A stretch of DNA of 34,698 bases from Bauldia sp. (GCA_022841545.1 JALHRF010000036.1:1-34698), one strand, 5' to 3'. Counted from the first letter of the stretch, positions 6,985 to 16,779 are shown. Numbers and translations are program-made. The notes: generated by a model from the letters alone, not told the origin.

Positions 6985-8976
6985 CTACCAGCCGCCGCCG
7001 CCGCCACCGCCACCGCCGCCGCCCGAACCACCGCCGCCGCCACCGCCGCCAAATCCGGACGAGGACGATTTCGGCGCCGGCACCGAGCTCTGGAACGAGC
7101 CCGCGGCGGCGCTCACCGCGGACGCCATCGAACTGCCGAAGCTGCCGCCGCTCCAGCCCCGCGAGCCGTGCCAGCCGGGCCGGTAGCCGCGCTCGAAATC
7201 CTCGGTCGGATTGGCGCGGGCAAACGCCGCCTGGAACGCTTCCGACCACGGCTTCTCGGCATTGAGCGCAACGGCATAGGGAAGGAGCCGCTCGAACTGC
7301 TCGGTGGTGAGGTCCGGCGCGCCGGCAAGGTTCATGCGGTCGGTCTCGGCGGTGCGGATATAGAGCTCCAGCCCGTCGATCTGGTCCATGATCGGCCGCC
7401 CCGCCGCCGTCGGCGCGCGGAGCAGATAGAGGAACACGCCGTTGAGGAGCGCGAATCCGCCGACCAGCACGAAGGGGAAGCTGTTGTTGAGGAAGCCCCA
7501 GACCGCACTCTGCGCGAAGCTGTCCGGCAGCGACTGAAGGCCCGAGGTGAAGGTGGAGAACAGGGTCACCGCGATATAGCCCAGGACGACGACCTGCAGC
7601 GCGATGAAGATGACCGATTTCCCGCCGCGACTGCCGAACAGCGTGCGAATGATCGGGACGACGAAGACGCCCAGAAAGAAGCCGACGAAGCCGCAGGCGA
7701 AGAGGACGAAGATCTCGCCCTCGTCGAGACCGCCGAAGATGAGCACGGCCGCGAAGGCGACGATGGTGAGCCCGACGCCGACGGCGAGCGTGCCGAGGTT
7801 GCGCTTAAAGAAGCGGTTGCGGTTCTCCGTCTCGATCCGCTCCTTGAAGGTCGAGAAGGTCGAGGCGAGGCTGGCGCCGTTTTTCTTGTCGATGATCACC
7901 TTGCCGTTCCGCCGCACCACCCAGTCGAAGATCACCTTCTCGCCCGAGGGCAGCCTGTCGTCGCCGCTCGGCTCGGGCTTTTCGGTCCGCGTCAGCACGA
8001 TGTTGGCGCCGGAATCGTTGAAGACGATCAGCCCCTTGGTCGCCAGGGACAGGGTCGCGGCGGTGAAATTCCGCCAGCCGCTTTCGCTCCAGCCCCAGTT
8101 GTCGATATAGCCGGCGAGCGCCGGGGAAATGCCCTTGGGCGGATGGAACAGCGGGATAATCGTGCCCGGGGGCGGATCGCGACCGACCGCATTCCAGGCG
8201 ACGAGGTAGAAGCCGAGCACGCCGAGGAAGCCGAGGCCGCCGATGGCGATGCGCTTGTTGTCGATGAACCAGTACCGGAACGCCTCCGTGCCGGTCGGTG
8301 GCGCCACCAGCCCCGCCGGAATCTCGAGGACGACGGAGAACCCCTCGCCCGGCCCGAGCGTGCGGGTGGTCGAGACCTCAAGCGTATTGTCGCCGAGGAT
8401 CTCGCCCTCGTAGTCGCCCCCGCGCTCGCCGAAGAAGCCGGTATAGGCGATCCACCGCACCGGCGCCCGGCCGTCGGGCAGCGCGATCCGCGACGTCGCG
8501 GCGAGGATCGGAAACGACCAGTCGTTGCCGGTCACGTTCCAGTAGAGCTCGGTGTGCTCGGGGAGGAAGCGGACCTGCCGCCCGGTGGTGTATTTGAGCT
8601 GGTAGGTATACTCGCCGGGCGAGAGAAAGGTGTTCGCGTCCCCCATGTAGATGCGGATGCCGTCGCGGTTGGCATTGGTATGGTAAGCCTCCGGCATGCC
8701 GTCGCGACGGACCGCGACCACGTCGAAGGTGACACGATGGATCGCACCGTCGTCGCCCTCGAAGGTGAGCGGGAAGTCGCGGTAGATGCCGCGCCGGATT
8801 TCCGCGCCCTCGGCCTTGACCCTGATCGTCTCCGTCACATCGAGCACGCCGTCGCTCCGCACCACGACGGCCGAATCGAAGGACAGGATCTGCTCGGCGG
8901 CGCCGGCCGACCCGGCAAACGCGACGAAGACAAGGGCGGCGAACGCGAACCGGGCGAAGAGCGCCATGGCGATCAT
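6985..8976 (-). CDS. DUF2207 family membrane protein
   Basis: 663 residues. Signal peptide (1-26), then a periplasmic beta-rich DUF2207 domain opening EQILSFDSAVVVRSDGVLDVTETI and including GIYRDFPLTF and ELYWNVTGNDWSFPI. A membrane segment follows near residues 240-260 (GGLGFLGVLGFYLVAW), then a cytoplasmic part (HPPKGISPALAGYI, LATKGLIVF), several more hydrophobic helices (about 395-530), a soluble segment and an extreme poly-Gly tail ending in Trp. This layout is standard for the family, including the glycine-rich end, which is natural low complexity. The start codon overlaps the lemA stop by 4 nt (ATGA), so the two are translationally coupled. DUF2207 proteins accompany LemA in many bacteria and are thought to form an envelope system of unclear function. 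MALFARF at 8967 is an alternative start. Confidence 0.9.
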   Translation of the reverse strand: MIAMALFARFAFAALVFVAFAGSAGAAEQILSFDSAVVVRSDGVLDVTETIRVKAEGAEIRRGIYRDFPLTFEGDDGAIHRVTFDVVAVRRDGMPEAYHTNANRDGIRIYMGDANTFLSPGEYTYQLKYTTGRQVRFLPEHTELYWNVTGNDWSFPILAATSRIALPDGRAPVRWIAYTGFFGERGGDYEGEILGDNTLEVSTTRTLGPGEGFSVVLEIPAGLVAPPTGTEAFRYWFIDNKRIAIGGLGFLGVLGFYLVAWNAVGRDPPPGTIIPLFHPPKGISPALAGYIDNWGWSESGWRNFTAATLSLATKGLIVFNDSGANIVLTRTEKPEPSGDDRLPSGEKVIFDWVVRRNGKVIIDKKNGASLASTFSTFKERIETENRNRFFKRNLGTLAVGVGLTIVAFAAVLIFGGLDEGEIFVLFACGFVGFFLGVFVVPIIRTLFGSRGGKSVIFIALQVVVLGYIAVTLFSTFTSGLQSLPDSFAQSAVWGFLNNSFPFVLVGGFALLNGVFLYLLRAPTAAGRPIMDQIDGLELYIRTAETDRMNLAGAPDLTTEQFERLLPYAVALNAEKPWSEAFQAAFARANPTEDFERGYRPGWHGSRGWSGGSFGSSMASAVSAAAGSFQSSVPAPKSSSSGFGGGGGGGGSGGGGGGGGGGGW

Positions 8977-9533
8977 CCCCTGAATGTGACTTGCGGGACG
9001 GCGCGGTCGCCCTCCCCGATCTCGAAATAGTCCCGGAGCCGGAAGCCGAAGAGTTGGGCGACGAAGTTGCTCGGGAACGATTCGATCATGATGTTGAGGT
9101 TGCGGACTGCCCCGTTGTAGTAGCGCCGCGCCATCTGGATCTCGTCCTCGACGGTGGACAGCTCGGCCTGCAGTTTGCCGAAATTCTCGCTCGCCTTGAG
9201 GTCGGGATAGGCCTCGGCCAGCGCGATCAGCTTGCCGACCGAGGCCGACAGCTTGCTCTCCGCCGCGCCGCGCGCGGCGACGTCGTCCTCGCGGATGCGG
9301 GCCGCCTCTCCTCGCAGCCGCGTCACCTCGTCGAACAGCGTCCGCTCGTGGCTGGCATAGCCCTTGACGGTATCGACGAGGTTGGGGATCAGGTCGGCGC
9401 GGCGCTTGAGCTGGACGTCGATGCCGCTCCAGCCCTCGTTCGCCATCTGCTGGGTACGGACCAGCCGGTTGTAGAGCACCACGCCGACGACGACCACCAG
9501 CGCGGCAACCGCGAGCACGATCCAGGCGACCAT
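8973..9533 (-). CDS. lemA: LemA family protein
   Basis: 186 residues, full family length. One N-terminal membrane helix (residues 3-22, IVLAVAALVVVVGVVLY), then long helices with family signatures: NEGWSGIDVQLKRRADLIPN, LVDTVKGYASHE, AEAYPDLKASENFGKLQ, and IQMARRYYNGAVRNLNI followed by FPSNFVAQLFGF. It is predicted to be anchored in the inner membrane with a helical domain outside. ATG 9533 follows GGAGGGAG. It is the first gene of the lemA-DUF2207 pair, and the 3' end overlaps the DUF2207 start. No sensor or regulator is seen nearby. The molecular function of the family is not established. Confidence 0.93.
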   Translation of the reverse strand: MVAWIVLAVAALVVVVGVVLYNRLVRTQQMANEGWSGIDVQLKRRADLIPNLVDTVKGYASHERTLFDEVTRLRGEAARIREDDVAARGAAESKLSASVGKLIALAEAYPDLKASENFGKLQAELSTVEDEIQMARRYYNGAVRNLNIMIESFPSNFVAQLFGFRLRDYFEIGEGDRAVPQVTFRG

Positions 9534-9658
9534 TCCACTCCCTCCGCCGTTTCCGCCCTTATCGCCGAGTCTTCAGCAACGGGGAAGCTGGTCGGCATAT
9601 TGGTTGCATTTGATGACGGCAAGGCTAGCCTCCCCCGACCCCGATGGAGGCGATCAAG

Positions 9659-11053
9659 GTGCGTTACCTGAAGCTGATCCTGACCGCAGCGACACTCGTC
9701 ACATCGCTCGCCAGCGTAGCGCCGACAGTTGCGCAGGAACCCACCGGCACTTTCGCGCTGATCTCCGACATCCATTTCGATCCCTTCAACCCCGCGGGCA
9801 TCGCCAAGACCCTCGCCGCCACCGACGCCGACGACTGGATGGCCCGATTCGCGGCGCTGCCGGCGGGGCCGGCGTCGCAATACGGCAAGGACACCAATCA
9901 CGTGCTTCTCGCCTCGGCCCTGGCCGCGGTCGCGGAGCACGCAGCCGATGCCGACTTCGCCATCGTCGGCGGCGATCTCCTCTCCCATGGCTTCGAGGAC
10001 GACACCGCAAAGGCCCTCGGCGTCCCGCTCGGTTCCGCCGCGCAGCAGGCCTTCGCCCAGCGCACGACGATCTTCGTCGCCGAGGCGCTCGGCGCGGCGC
10101 TGGCCGGCAGGCCCGTCATCGTCGCGCTCGGCAACAACGATTCCGACTGCGGCGACTACGAGATCGAGCCGGGCGGCGACTACCTCGCCGCGACCCGGGA
10201 GACGGTGCGGAAGCTGGTCGGCGCCGATCTCGTTGCGCCCGATTTCGACGCGACCTATGCCGCCGGCGGCTACTACGCCGCGCGCCACCCGACGGTCGCC
10301 GACACCCTCATCCTCGTCATCAACGACGTGCTGTGGTCGCAGCGCTACCAGAATGCCTGCGGCAAGGACGGGCTCGCCGGCGGCGCGGCGCAGATGGCGT
10401 GGCTGACGGCGGCGCTCGCCGCGCAGAAGGCGGCGGGCGGCAGGGTGTGGATGGTCCACCACATCCCGTGGGGGATCGACCCGTATTCCACCGAGCACGC
10501 GAAGGCCGATACCTGCCCGGCGAAGGTCGTCCCGTTCATGCAGGAGGCGTTCGCCCCCGGGTTCCTGGACCTGATCCGCGCGTACGCCGACATCATCGAC
10601 ACGAGCGTCTCCGGCCACGTCCATTTCGACGACTACCGCCTCCTCCTCGGCGACGCCGGCCAACCGATCGCGATCGACAAGGTGGCGCCGGCGATCAGCC
10701 CGATCTTCGGCCAGAACCCCGGCTTCCAGATCTTCACCTATGATGTCGCGACGGGCGAGCCGACGGACTTCACCACCATTGCTCTCGCCAATCTCCCCGA
10801 CCTCTCGCCCGTCAATGCCGACTGGCGCGAGGAATACGTCTTCTCTCAAGCCTACGGCCTCCCCGGCTATTCCGTCGAGTCGGTCGCCGCCCTTTGGAAC
10901 GGCCTCGGCCAGGGCGGGAGGATCCGGGACGCCTATCTGGGCCTTTACAATCTCGGCCACGGCACGCTCGCCGAGAGCGACCTCAAGGCCTATTCCTGCG
11001 CCATCGCCTTCCTCGACTCCCTCGCCTATTCCGCCTGCTACTGCGGCGAATAG
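9659..11053 (+). CDS. Exported calcineurin-like metallophosphoesterase (acid-sphingomyelinase-like)
   Basis: 464 residues from GTG 9659, which has GGAGG 8 nt upstream; ATG 9644 in the same frame has no ribosome site. Signal peptide 1-26 (VRYLKLILTAATLVTSLA, cleavage near TVAQ). Two-metal site motifs appear in order: SDIHFD (36-41), GGDLLSHG (104-111), GNNDSDCG (158-165, Asn-Asp replacing the usual Asn-His), HHIPWGIDPY and SGHVHFDDYR. Spacing and the C-terminal Cys-containing tail resemble acid sphingomyelinase-like phosphodiesterases. It probably hydrolyses a phosphodiester or phosphomonoester in the periplasm; substrate unknown. It is transcribed away from lemA, with both promoters presumably in 9534-9658. 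Confidence 0.85.
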   Translation: MRYLKLILTAATLVTSLASVAPTVAQEPTGTFALISDIHFDPFNPAGIAKTLAATDADDWMARFAALPAGPASQYGKDTNHVLLASALAAVAEHAADADFAIVGGDLLSHGFEDDTAKALGVPLGSAAQQAFAQRTTIFVAEALGAALAGRPVIVALGNNDSDCGDYEIEPGGDYLAATRETVRKLVGADLVAPDFDATYAAGGYYAARHPTVADTLILVINDVLWSQRYQNACGKDGLAGGAAQMAWLTAALAAQKAAGGRVWMVHHIPWGIDPYSTEHAKADTCPAKVVPFMQEAFAPGFLDLIRAYADIIDTSVSGHVHFDDYRLLLGDAGQPIAIDKVAPAISPIFGQNPGFQIFTYDVATGEPTDFTTIALANLPDLSPVNADWREEYVFSQAYGLPGYSVESVAALWNGLGQGGRIRDAYLGLYNLGHGTLAESDLKAYSCAIAFLDSLAYSACYCGE

Positions 11054-11125
11054 GCCGCCACGCTGGCGAGACAATTGCATGTAAGGTTGAGGAGGCGAGT
11101 CGCGCCGACCACGGAGGACGCACCC

Positions 11126-11770
11126 ATGTCCGGCCTCATCATCACCGTCGCCCAGCAGAAGGGCGGCTCCGGCAAGACCACCGTCGCCGCGCATCTCGCC
11201 GTGGCCTTCGCGCTTGCCGGCAAGTCGGTCGGGATCCTCGATGTCGATCCGCAGGGCAGCCTCGGCGAATGGTTCGAGCGGCGCGAGGCGACGCTCGGCG
11301 AGGACGATGTCGGCCTCGTCTTCCGCACCGCCTCCGGCTGGGGCGCCCGGCGCGAGGCGAAACAGCTTGCCCGCGACCACGACATCGTCGTGGTCGACAC
11401 GCCCCCCAAGTCGGACCTCGAGATCCGGCCCGCGATCGAGATGGCCGACCTCGTCGCGGTCCCGGTCCAGCCGACGCCGGTCGACCTCTGGGCGACCGCG
11501 CCGACGCTGGCGATGGCCGCCAAGGAAGGCACGGCGTCGCTCATCGTCATCAACCGCGCCCTCAGTCGCGCCCTTCTCACCGCCGAGATGGTCACGGCCG
11601 CGGGCGAATTGGGCCACGCCGTCGCACAAACCCATCTCGGCAACCGTGTCGCCTATCCGCAGAGCATGGGCGAGGGCCGGACGGTGCTCGAGACGGCGCC
11701 GGGCGGACTCGCGGCAGAGGAGGTCGAGGCGCTGGCGCGCGAGATCCTGAAGCAGGCCGGAAGGCGGTAG
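11126..11770 (+). CDS. ParA/MinD-type P-loop ATPase, orphan
   Basis: 214 residues from ATG 11126, preceded by GGAGGA. The frame extends further upstream but without homology. Deviant Walker A KGGSGKTT (12-19) with signature lysine, then DVDPQGSLGEWF (Walker A' Asp) and DIVVVDTPPKSD (Walker B). The C-terminal AQTHLGNRVAYPQSMGEGRTV is typical of short plasmid- or chromosome-encoded ParA proteins. No ParB-like partner or parS-like repeats are visible nearby, so it is an orphan, perhaps positioning some other cargo. No membrane-targeting amphipathic tail is evident. The neighbours (phosphoesterase, NTF2-like protein) suggest no partner. Confidence 0.86.
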   Translation: MSGLIITVAQQKGGSGKTTVAAHLAVAFALAGKSVGILDVDPQGSLGEWFERREATLGEDDVGLVFRTASGWGARREAKQLARDHDIVVVDTPPKSDLEIRPAIEMADLVAVPVQPTPVDLWATAPTLAMAAKEGTASLIVINRALSRALLTAEMVTAAGELGHAVAQTHLGNRVAYPQSMGEGRTVLETAPGGLAAEEVEALAREILKQAGRR

Positions 11771-11871
11771 GCCTTCGTCAACCAGCCGCCGGCGCCCGGC
11801 GCATTGCGCTGTTCCCTTTCCAGGCCTGCCCCTATGATCGCATCCGGCAACCCGAACGCGACGAGGCATCC

Positions 11872-12324
11872 ATGAAGGCGATCCGGACCGGACTTCTTGC
11901 CGTGACCCTGGCGGTCGGGGCAATCGCGCCGGCTTTCGCCGACGAGGCCGCCGACATCGCCGCGATCGAGGCGCAGAGGACGGCGCTCGGCCAGATCTAT
12001 GCGAGCGGCGACGCCGAGGCGATCCGCGGTCTGATGACCCCGGACCAGCGTTCGGTGACCTTCGTCTATGACGGGCCGCAGACCGTCGACGAGCAGGTCG
12101 CGACGCTCAAGGACCTCAAGGTCGAGGTCTACGACGCCATTCCGCCGACGGTGGACATGCTCGGGCCGGACGCGGCGCTCGTCACCTATGAGCAGAGCTA
12201 TCGCGGCACCTACAAGGGCAACCCGCTGCCGGGGCGCGTCTTCGTCGGCGAGGTCTGGGTCAGGGTCGACGGCAAGTGGCTCCAGAAGTTCTACCAGGAG
12301 ACCGTCATGGAGGAGGAAGAGTAG
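11872..12324 (+). CDS. Exported NTF2/SnoaL-like (DUF4440-type) protein
   Basis: 150 residues with a Sec signal peptide (MKAIRTGLLAVTLAVGAIAP, cleavage after AFA). The mature domain has the cone-shaped NTF2-like pattern: an opening helix (IAAIEAQRTALGQIYASGDAEAI), a short MTPDQRSVTFVYDG segment, then strands ending in RVFVGEVWVRVDGKWLQKFYQE. Members of this fold bind small ligands or act as isomerases or cyclases, and the function here cannot be read from sequence. ATG 11872 has no strong Shine-Dalgarno (GACGAGG 10 nt upstream is weak). It ends 15 bp before the convergent oxidase pseudogene. Confidence 0.7.
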   Translation: MKAIRTGLLAVTLAVGAIAPAFADEAADIAAIEAQRTALGQIYASGDAEAIRGLMTPDQRSVTFVYDGPQTVDEQVATLKDLKVEVYDAIPPTVDMLGPDAALVTYEQSYRGTYKGNPLPGRVFVGEVWVRVDGKWLQKFYQETVMEEEE

Positions 12325-12339
12325 CCGCGGCCGCCTCCG

Positions 12340-13818
12340 TCATGCCGGCGGAATCGACTGCGGGAACCGGAATACGTTGTCCGGATCGACGGCGCGCTTG
12401 ATCCGCCGGAGCCGCGGCAGGTTGGCCCCGTAATAGTCCTCCGCCCAGTTGTCGAGCGCCGGGTCGGTGAAGTTCTGGTAGGCGCCGCCGCGCGCGAAGC
12501 GCCCCAGGTCGGCGTAGAACCCCTCCTGCCAGGCAAGCGCCCGTTCGGCCCTGGCGTCGTCGTCGTTCTCGGCCCAGGATGCCGCGACCACCGCAAGCCA
12601 GCGGCTGTCGCGGTGCACGAAGGCGGTCGCATCCGCCGCCACCTCGTTGATCCTTCCACCGGTCTGGAACAGGACGAGGTCGCCGCTTTCGCCCGTGCCC
12701 GGCCAGCGCCGCATCCAGTCGAGGGCGAAGCCGGCGAAATCCTCACCGAGCGGGTCGGTGACGAAGCGCGACCGCTCCTGGAAGAAGAACGGACCGTCGG
12801 TATCGAGGAGCACCGACTCGGCGGCCCAGTAGTCGACGGTCAGGATCTCGTTGTGCCCCGGCGCGCCGAGGCTGAGCACCGGATCGAGGATCGCCTCCAT
12901 CTCGGCGCGACTGCCGGCGATCTGGCCGATGAGCTTGAGGCTGCCCCCCGGCCGCTCGGGATCGGTATCGAGAGAGACGCGGCTGCCGAGCGTCGCCGGC
13001 GCCGCGTCGAGGGCGGCGATCAGCGTCGCGATCAGTCGCTCGCTCGCGTCCGGCCAATGCAGCCAGAAATAGGTTCGCGAATCGGCCGGGAAGGTGCGGA
13101 CGCGGAAACCCGTGTTGATGCCGAAATTGCCACCCCCGCCGCCGCGGCAGGCCCAGAACAGGTCGCCGTTCTCCGTATCGCTGGCCGACACGATCGATCC
13201 GTCGGCCATCACGACCTCGGTCGAGACGAGATGGTCGGAGGCGATCCCGAAGAGCCGCATGTTGAAGCCGATGCCGCCGCCGAGCAGGAAGCCGGCCGCC
13301 CTCACCGTCGGACAGCGGCCGTGGGTTATGGTCACGCCGGCTTCCTCGAGCGCTCCATAGACTTCCGAGTTGCGCACGCCGCCGCCGATGTCGACGACGC
13401 CGGTCGACGCATCGAAGGAAGCCGAGTCGAGATCGTCGAGCGAGATCATCAGCCCGGTGGTCGTCGAGTAGCCGGCGTAGGAATGGCCGCCGGACCGCGC
13501 AACGAGCGGCACGTCATTTTCCCGGGCTCACAGGATTGCAGCGGAGACGTCCTCGGCGTCGCGGCAGACCGCGATCCCTGCCGGAAGCACATTCGCGTAG
13601 CGCAGGTTGAACGGCAGGGCCGCCACCTTGAAGCCCCCCTCGCCTGGACGGAGCAGCCGTCCTCGCAGCTGATCGGCAAGACCGCGCCAGGCAATGTCGG
13701 TCGCGCCCCCCGCCAGCGCGGGGCGGAGCGACGGTGCCGCCACGCCGAAGGCGAAGGCAGAGGCGCCGGCGATGAAGCCGCGGCGCGAAAGCGGCGCGAC
13801 GGTGCGGAATCCGGACAT
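12340..13818 (-). pseudogene. Tat-exported FAD-linked (BBE-like) oxidase interrupted by one in-frame TGA
   Basis: Read through, this is a full-length 492-residue berberine-bridge-type oxidase. It starts at ATG 13818 with a twin-arginine signal (SRRGFIAGASAFAFG) and the FAD-domain opening GFKVAALPFNLRYANVLPAGIAV. After DVSAAIL the codon at 13528-13530 is TGA, and the same frame continues ARENDVPLVARSGGHSYAGY. Related enzymes usually have Trp at this place (WARE), so one TGG-to-TGA change explains the stop. The rest is intact: His of RSGGHS and Cys of GRCPTVRAAGFLLGGG (the two usual covalent flavin links), and the C-terminal BBE segment YYGANLPRLRRIKRAVDPDNVF. An internal GTG at 13512 could start only a piece lacking the signal and first FAD strand. 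Alternatives are sequencing error or readthrough. It is divergent from the molybdenum hydroxylase genes. Confidence 0.85.
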
Positions 13819-13938
13819 CGATCTTCCCCCTCGGTCGGTAGCGCGTCCAAGAATACGACGTCGGGGCGGCTCTCACTCCCGTGATCATTCACATGAGTCT
13901 GTGTTATCGTAGGCTGCGACTTGAAGGGAGTGGCTCCT

Positions 13939-16779
13939 TTGGCTGACACCGCAAGACGCGGGATCGACCGCCGTGCGCTGCTCCGGATGGCGGCGGTCGC
14001 CGGCGTCGCGGTCGCGATCAGGCCGTTCGACGCCTTCGCCCAGGCCTTCTCGGGCAGCGCCGGCGCACAGCCGATCGGCGGTCCGGCATGGCAATCCGCG
14101 CCGGGGATCGCGAAACAGCGGATCGAAGGCTTCGCCAAGGCTTCCGGCGCCAAGATCTATGCCGCCGATTTCCGCGCATCGGACATCCCCGGCTGGCCGG
14201 GGACCACCGGCCACGCCCTCCTCGTCAAGACCACCGACGCGACCCACGTCTTCGACGGCATCGACCTCGACCTGCTGACGCCGGAGTTCCGGCCCGACCG
14301 GGTCGTGCTCGCCGCGGACCTTGCAGCGGCGAAGATCACGGTGCCGGGCTTCTACACCGGCGACCTCCTCGTCCCCGCCGGCAAGACGCCGCTCTATCTC
14401 GGCCAGCCCGTCGCGCTCCTGATCTGGGACGATTTTGCCCGCTTCTCCATCGGCCGCAGCGTCATCGCGGCGCAGGCGGGCTTCGTCAGGATGGGCGCCG
14501 AGACCGGCGCGATCGCGCAGGACCCTTACGGCGCCTACCACTTTGTCCGCGTCGCCGGCCCGACGCCGGACAGCGACGACGTCTATTCCGCGCTGAAGGC
14601 GGGCTGGGCGCAGCCGATCCGCTACGTCAAGCACCAGCCGGAATGGGCGGCGCCGTCGCCGACCGCCTCGGTCGATGCCGAAGCAAGCTTCCATGGCGAC
14701 CGGATCCGGGCCGAGATAGCCGGCGCAGGCGACGACACGCTGGTCCTCGACCGCAGCTTCCAGACCCAGTCGGTCGACCAGGTCTTCCTCGAGCCGGAGA
14801 GCGCGCTTGCCTTTTTCGACGCGGCCGCCGGGCGGCTCGAATTCGTGGTGGGCGTCCAGAGCCCCACCTGGATCGCGACGAACATCGCATCCCTCGTCGC
14901 CCGCACTGCGCCCGGCTATGTGGTGAAGGACATCGTCGCCAACTGCGCCTATGTGGGCGGCGGCTTCGGCGGGCGGGACTTCTCGATCTTCCCGCTCTAT
15001 GCGGCGATCGCCGCGCTGTTCTCGCCCGGCAAGCCCGTCCGGCTCGCCAACCTCCGCACCGACCAGTTCCAGTCCGGGCTGAAACGCCACGCCTTCACGA
15101 TCCGGAGCCGGATCGCCGTCGACAGGGCGAGCGGGCGCATCACCGCCTTCGCCTCGGACCAGGACCTCGACGGCGGCGGCCTCGCCAACCTGTCCTCCGC
15201 GGTTGCCCTGGTCGGCGCAGCGGCGACGATCGGCATGTACGACGTGCCGAAGGTCGACGTGCAGTCGCTTGCCCGGCACAGCCGCGCCGTCACCGCCGGC
15301 TCGATGCGTGGCTTCGGCGCCTTCCAGACCATGACCGCGCTCGAGGTGCTGATCGACGAGGCCGCGGCAGGCCTCGGCCTCGACCCGGTCGAGTTCCGCC
15401 GCCGCAACCTCCTTGCGAACGGCCGGAAGACGATGATGGGCAACGTCATCTCCGGCTATGTGCGGAGCGCCGAGGTGCTCGACCGGCTGGCGGCGAAGCC
15501 GCTCTGGACGGAACGCGCCGCGGAGAAGGCGCGCCGCGCGGCGGCGGCGCCGGACAGGCTTTATGGCGTCGGGCTCGCCTGCACCACCATGGAATACGGC
15601 TCGGGCTCCGACCCGGCCTTCGCGCTGGTCGAGATCGATCCGGCCGGCCGCATCATGCTTTCCTCGCAGGCCGTCGAGATCGGCACCGGCGTCGCCACCG
15701 CGCTTGCCGTCCGCGTCGCCGAGACGCTCGGCACGGCCGCCGACGAAGTGAAACTGGGCGACCTCGATTCGTGGAACGTGCTCGGCCTGACTGCGCCCGA
15801 CGACCCGTTCTCGATCACCGCCGAGCGCCAGCTCGAGGCGGCGAAGGACCCGCGCTGGGTGCTCGACATCAGTCAGGACACCACCGCCTGCAACGCCGCT
15901 CACGTCCATACCGAGGCTGCCGCCGAGGCCGCCAACGTCGTCCTCCGCTTCGGCCTCTTCCCGGCGGCGATGGCGATCTGGACCGGAAAGGACGAGGCGC
16001 TGGGCCTCTACGTTCGCGTCGAGGACGTCCGCTTCGTCGACGGCAGGCTCACCGCTCGCGGGCTCGAACCCCTCGCGCTCGCCGACGTCGCGGCAAAGGC
16101 GCATGCAATGGGCCTCGTCACCGCGGCGATGGTCCACAGCTATAACCGCTGGGCCTGGGCGACCGCGGTCTTCGATCTTCCCGACGGCCGCCATGAAGGC
16201 GCGATCGACGCGCTCGCCGTGAAGTACGGCGCCGGGGCCGCCGCGGACCGCAAGGCGCTGATGACCATCGACGGCTGGCACCGCCTCGACCGCGTCTCGG
16301 TCGACTTCCCGCCCGTCGCGCTCGAACGCATCGACGTCGGCTATGCCGGCGCTGCCGGCACGGTCGTCGCCGTCGAGATCGACCGGAAGAGCGGCGCGAT
16401 CACCATCCTCGAAGGCGTCACGGTCATGGAGTGCGGCCGCGCCATCGTGCCGGAGCTGGTCGAGGGCCAGGCCGAGGGCGGCTTCGCGATGGGCGTCGGC
16501 TACGCCCTCCACGAATATCTGCCGCTCTACGAGGACGGCCCCGGCAACGGCCAATGGAACCTCGACCAGTACACCATCCCCCGCGCGTCGGACCTGCCGG
16601 TCTGGTCCTACACGACCGACATCCTGCCGCCGATTGGCCCGACCGACGTGCCCAAGGGCATCGCCGAACTCGTCATGTGTCCGGTGCCGGCGGCCGTGCT
16701 CAATGCGATCAGCGACGCCGCGGGAAAACGCTTCGCCTCCCTCCCCGTCACCTCCGACATGATCAAGGCGGCACTCTGA
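13939..16779 (+). CDS. Xanthine-dehydrogenase-family molybdopterin-binding large subunit, Tat-exported
   Basis: 946 residues from TTG 13939, chosen because AAGGGAG lies 8 nt upstream; TTG 13921 and GTG 13930 are alternatives. The N-terminus has a twin-arginine signal (DRRALLRMAAVAGVAVA). Molybdenum-cofactor motifs of the xanthine oxidase/aldehyde oxidoreductase family are visible: YVGGGFGGRDFS, SMRGFGAFQT, LVEIDPAGRIMLSSQAVEIGTG, and the C-terminal PKGIAELVMCPVPAAVLNAI that holds the presumed active-site Glu (GIAE, usually GVGE). The paired small subunit overlaps it (TGATG). No FAD subunit or cytochrome is encoded next to it, so this is an isoquinoline-oxidoreductase-like two-subunit periplasmic hydroxylase of unknown substrate (N-heterocycle or aldehyde) and unknown electron acceptor. 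It is longer than typical IorB proteins (about 740). Confidence 0.88.
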   Translation: MADTARRGIDRRALLRMAAVAGVAVAIRPFDAFAQAFSGSAGAQPIGGPAWQSAPGIAKQRIEGFAKASGAKIYAADFRASDIPGWPGTTGHALLVKTTDATHVFDGIDLDLLTPEFRPDRVVLAADLAAAKITVPGFYTGDLLVPAGKTPLYLGQPVALLIWDDFARFSIGRSVIAAQAGFVRMGAETGAIAQDPYGAYHFVRVAGPTPDSDDVYSALKAGWAQPIRYVKHQPEWAAPSPTASVDAEASFHGDRIRAEIAGAGDDTLVLDRSFQTQSVDQVFLEPESALAFFDAAAGRLEFVVGVQSPTWIATNIASLVARTAPGYVVKDIVANCAYVGGGFGGRDFSIFPLYAAIAALFSPGKPVRLANLRTDQFQSGLKRHAFTIRSRIAVDRASGRITAFASDQDLDGGGLANLSSAVALVGAAATIGMYDVPKVDVQSLARHSRAVTAGSMRGFGAFQTMTALEVLIDEAAAGLGLDPVEFRRRNLLANGRKTMMGNVISGYVRSAEVLDRLAAKPLWTERAAEKARRAAAAPDRLYGVGLACTTMEYGSGSDPAFALVEIDPAGRIMLSSQAVEIGTGVATALAVRVAETLGTAADEVKLGDLDSWNVLGLTAPDDPFSITAERQLEAAKDPRWVLDISQDTTACNAAHVHTEAAAEAANVVLRFGLFPAAMAIWTGKDEALGLYVRVEDVRFVDGRLTARGLEPLALADVAAKAHAMGLVTAAMVHSYNRWAWATAVFDLPDGRHEGAIDALAVKYGAGAAADRKALMTIDGWHRLDRVSVDFPPVALERIDVGYAGAAGTVVAVEIDRKSGAITILEGVTVMECGRAIVPELVEGQAEGGFAMGVGYALHEYLPLYEDGPGNGQWNLDQYTIPRASDLPVWSYTTDILPPIGPTDVPKGIAELVMCPVPAAVLNAISDAAGKRFASLPVTSDMIKAAL

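Noticed and set aside
6985..7060. Trinucleotide-like repeat in the DUF2207 3' end
   Set aside because: It encodes the usual glycine-rich tail of this family, not a repeat element or CRISPR.
7168..9030. Plus-strand frame opposite DUF2207
   Set aside because: Arg/Glu/Asp-rich shadow; DUF2207 on the other strand is unambiguous.
9389..11923. Long minus-strand open frame across the phosphoesterase and ParA genes
   Set aside because: It crosses two well-supported plus-strand genes; composition is typical of an antisense shadow, and only its last part touches lemA in the wrong frame.
13885..16554. Long minus-strand open frame opposite the molybdenum hydroxylase gene
   Set aside because: It is the antisense shadow of a GC-rich gene with clear family motifs; the minus translation is Arg/Gly/Ala/Asp low complexity without any motif.
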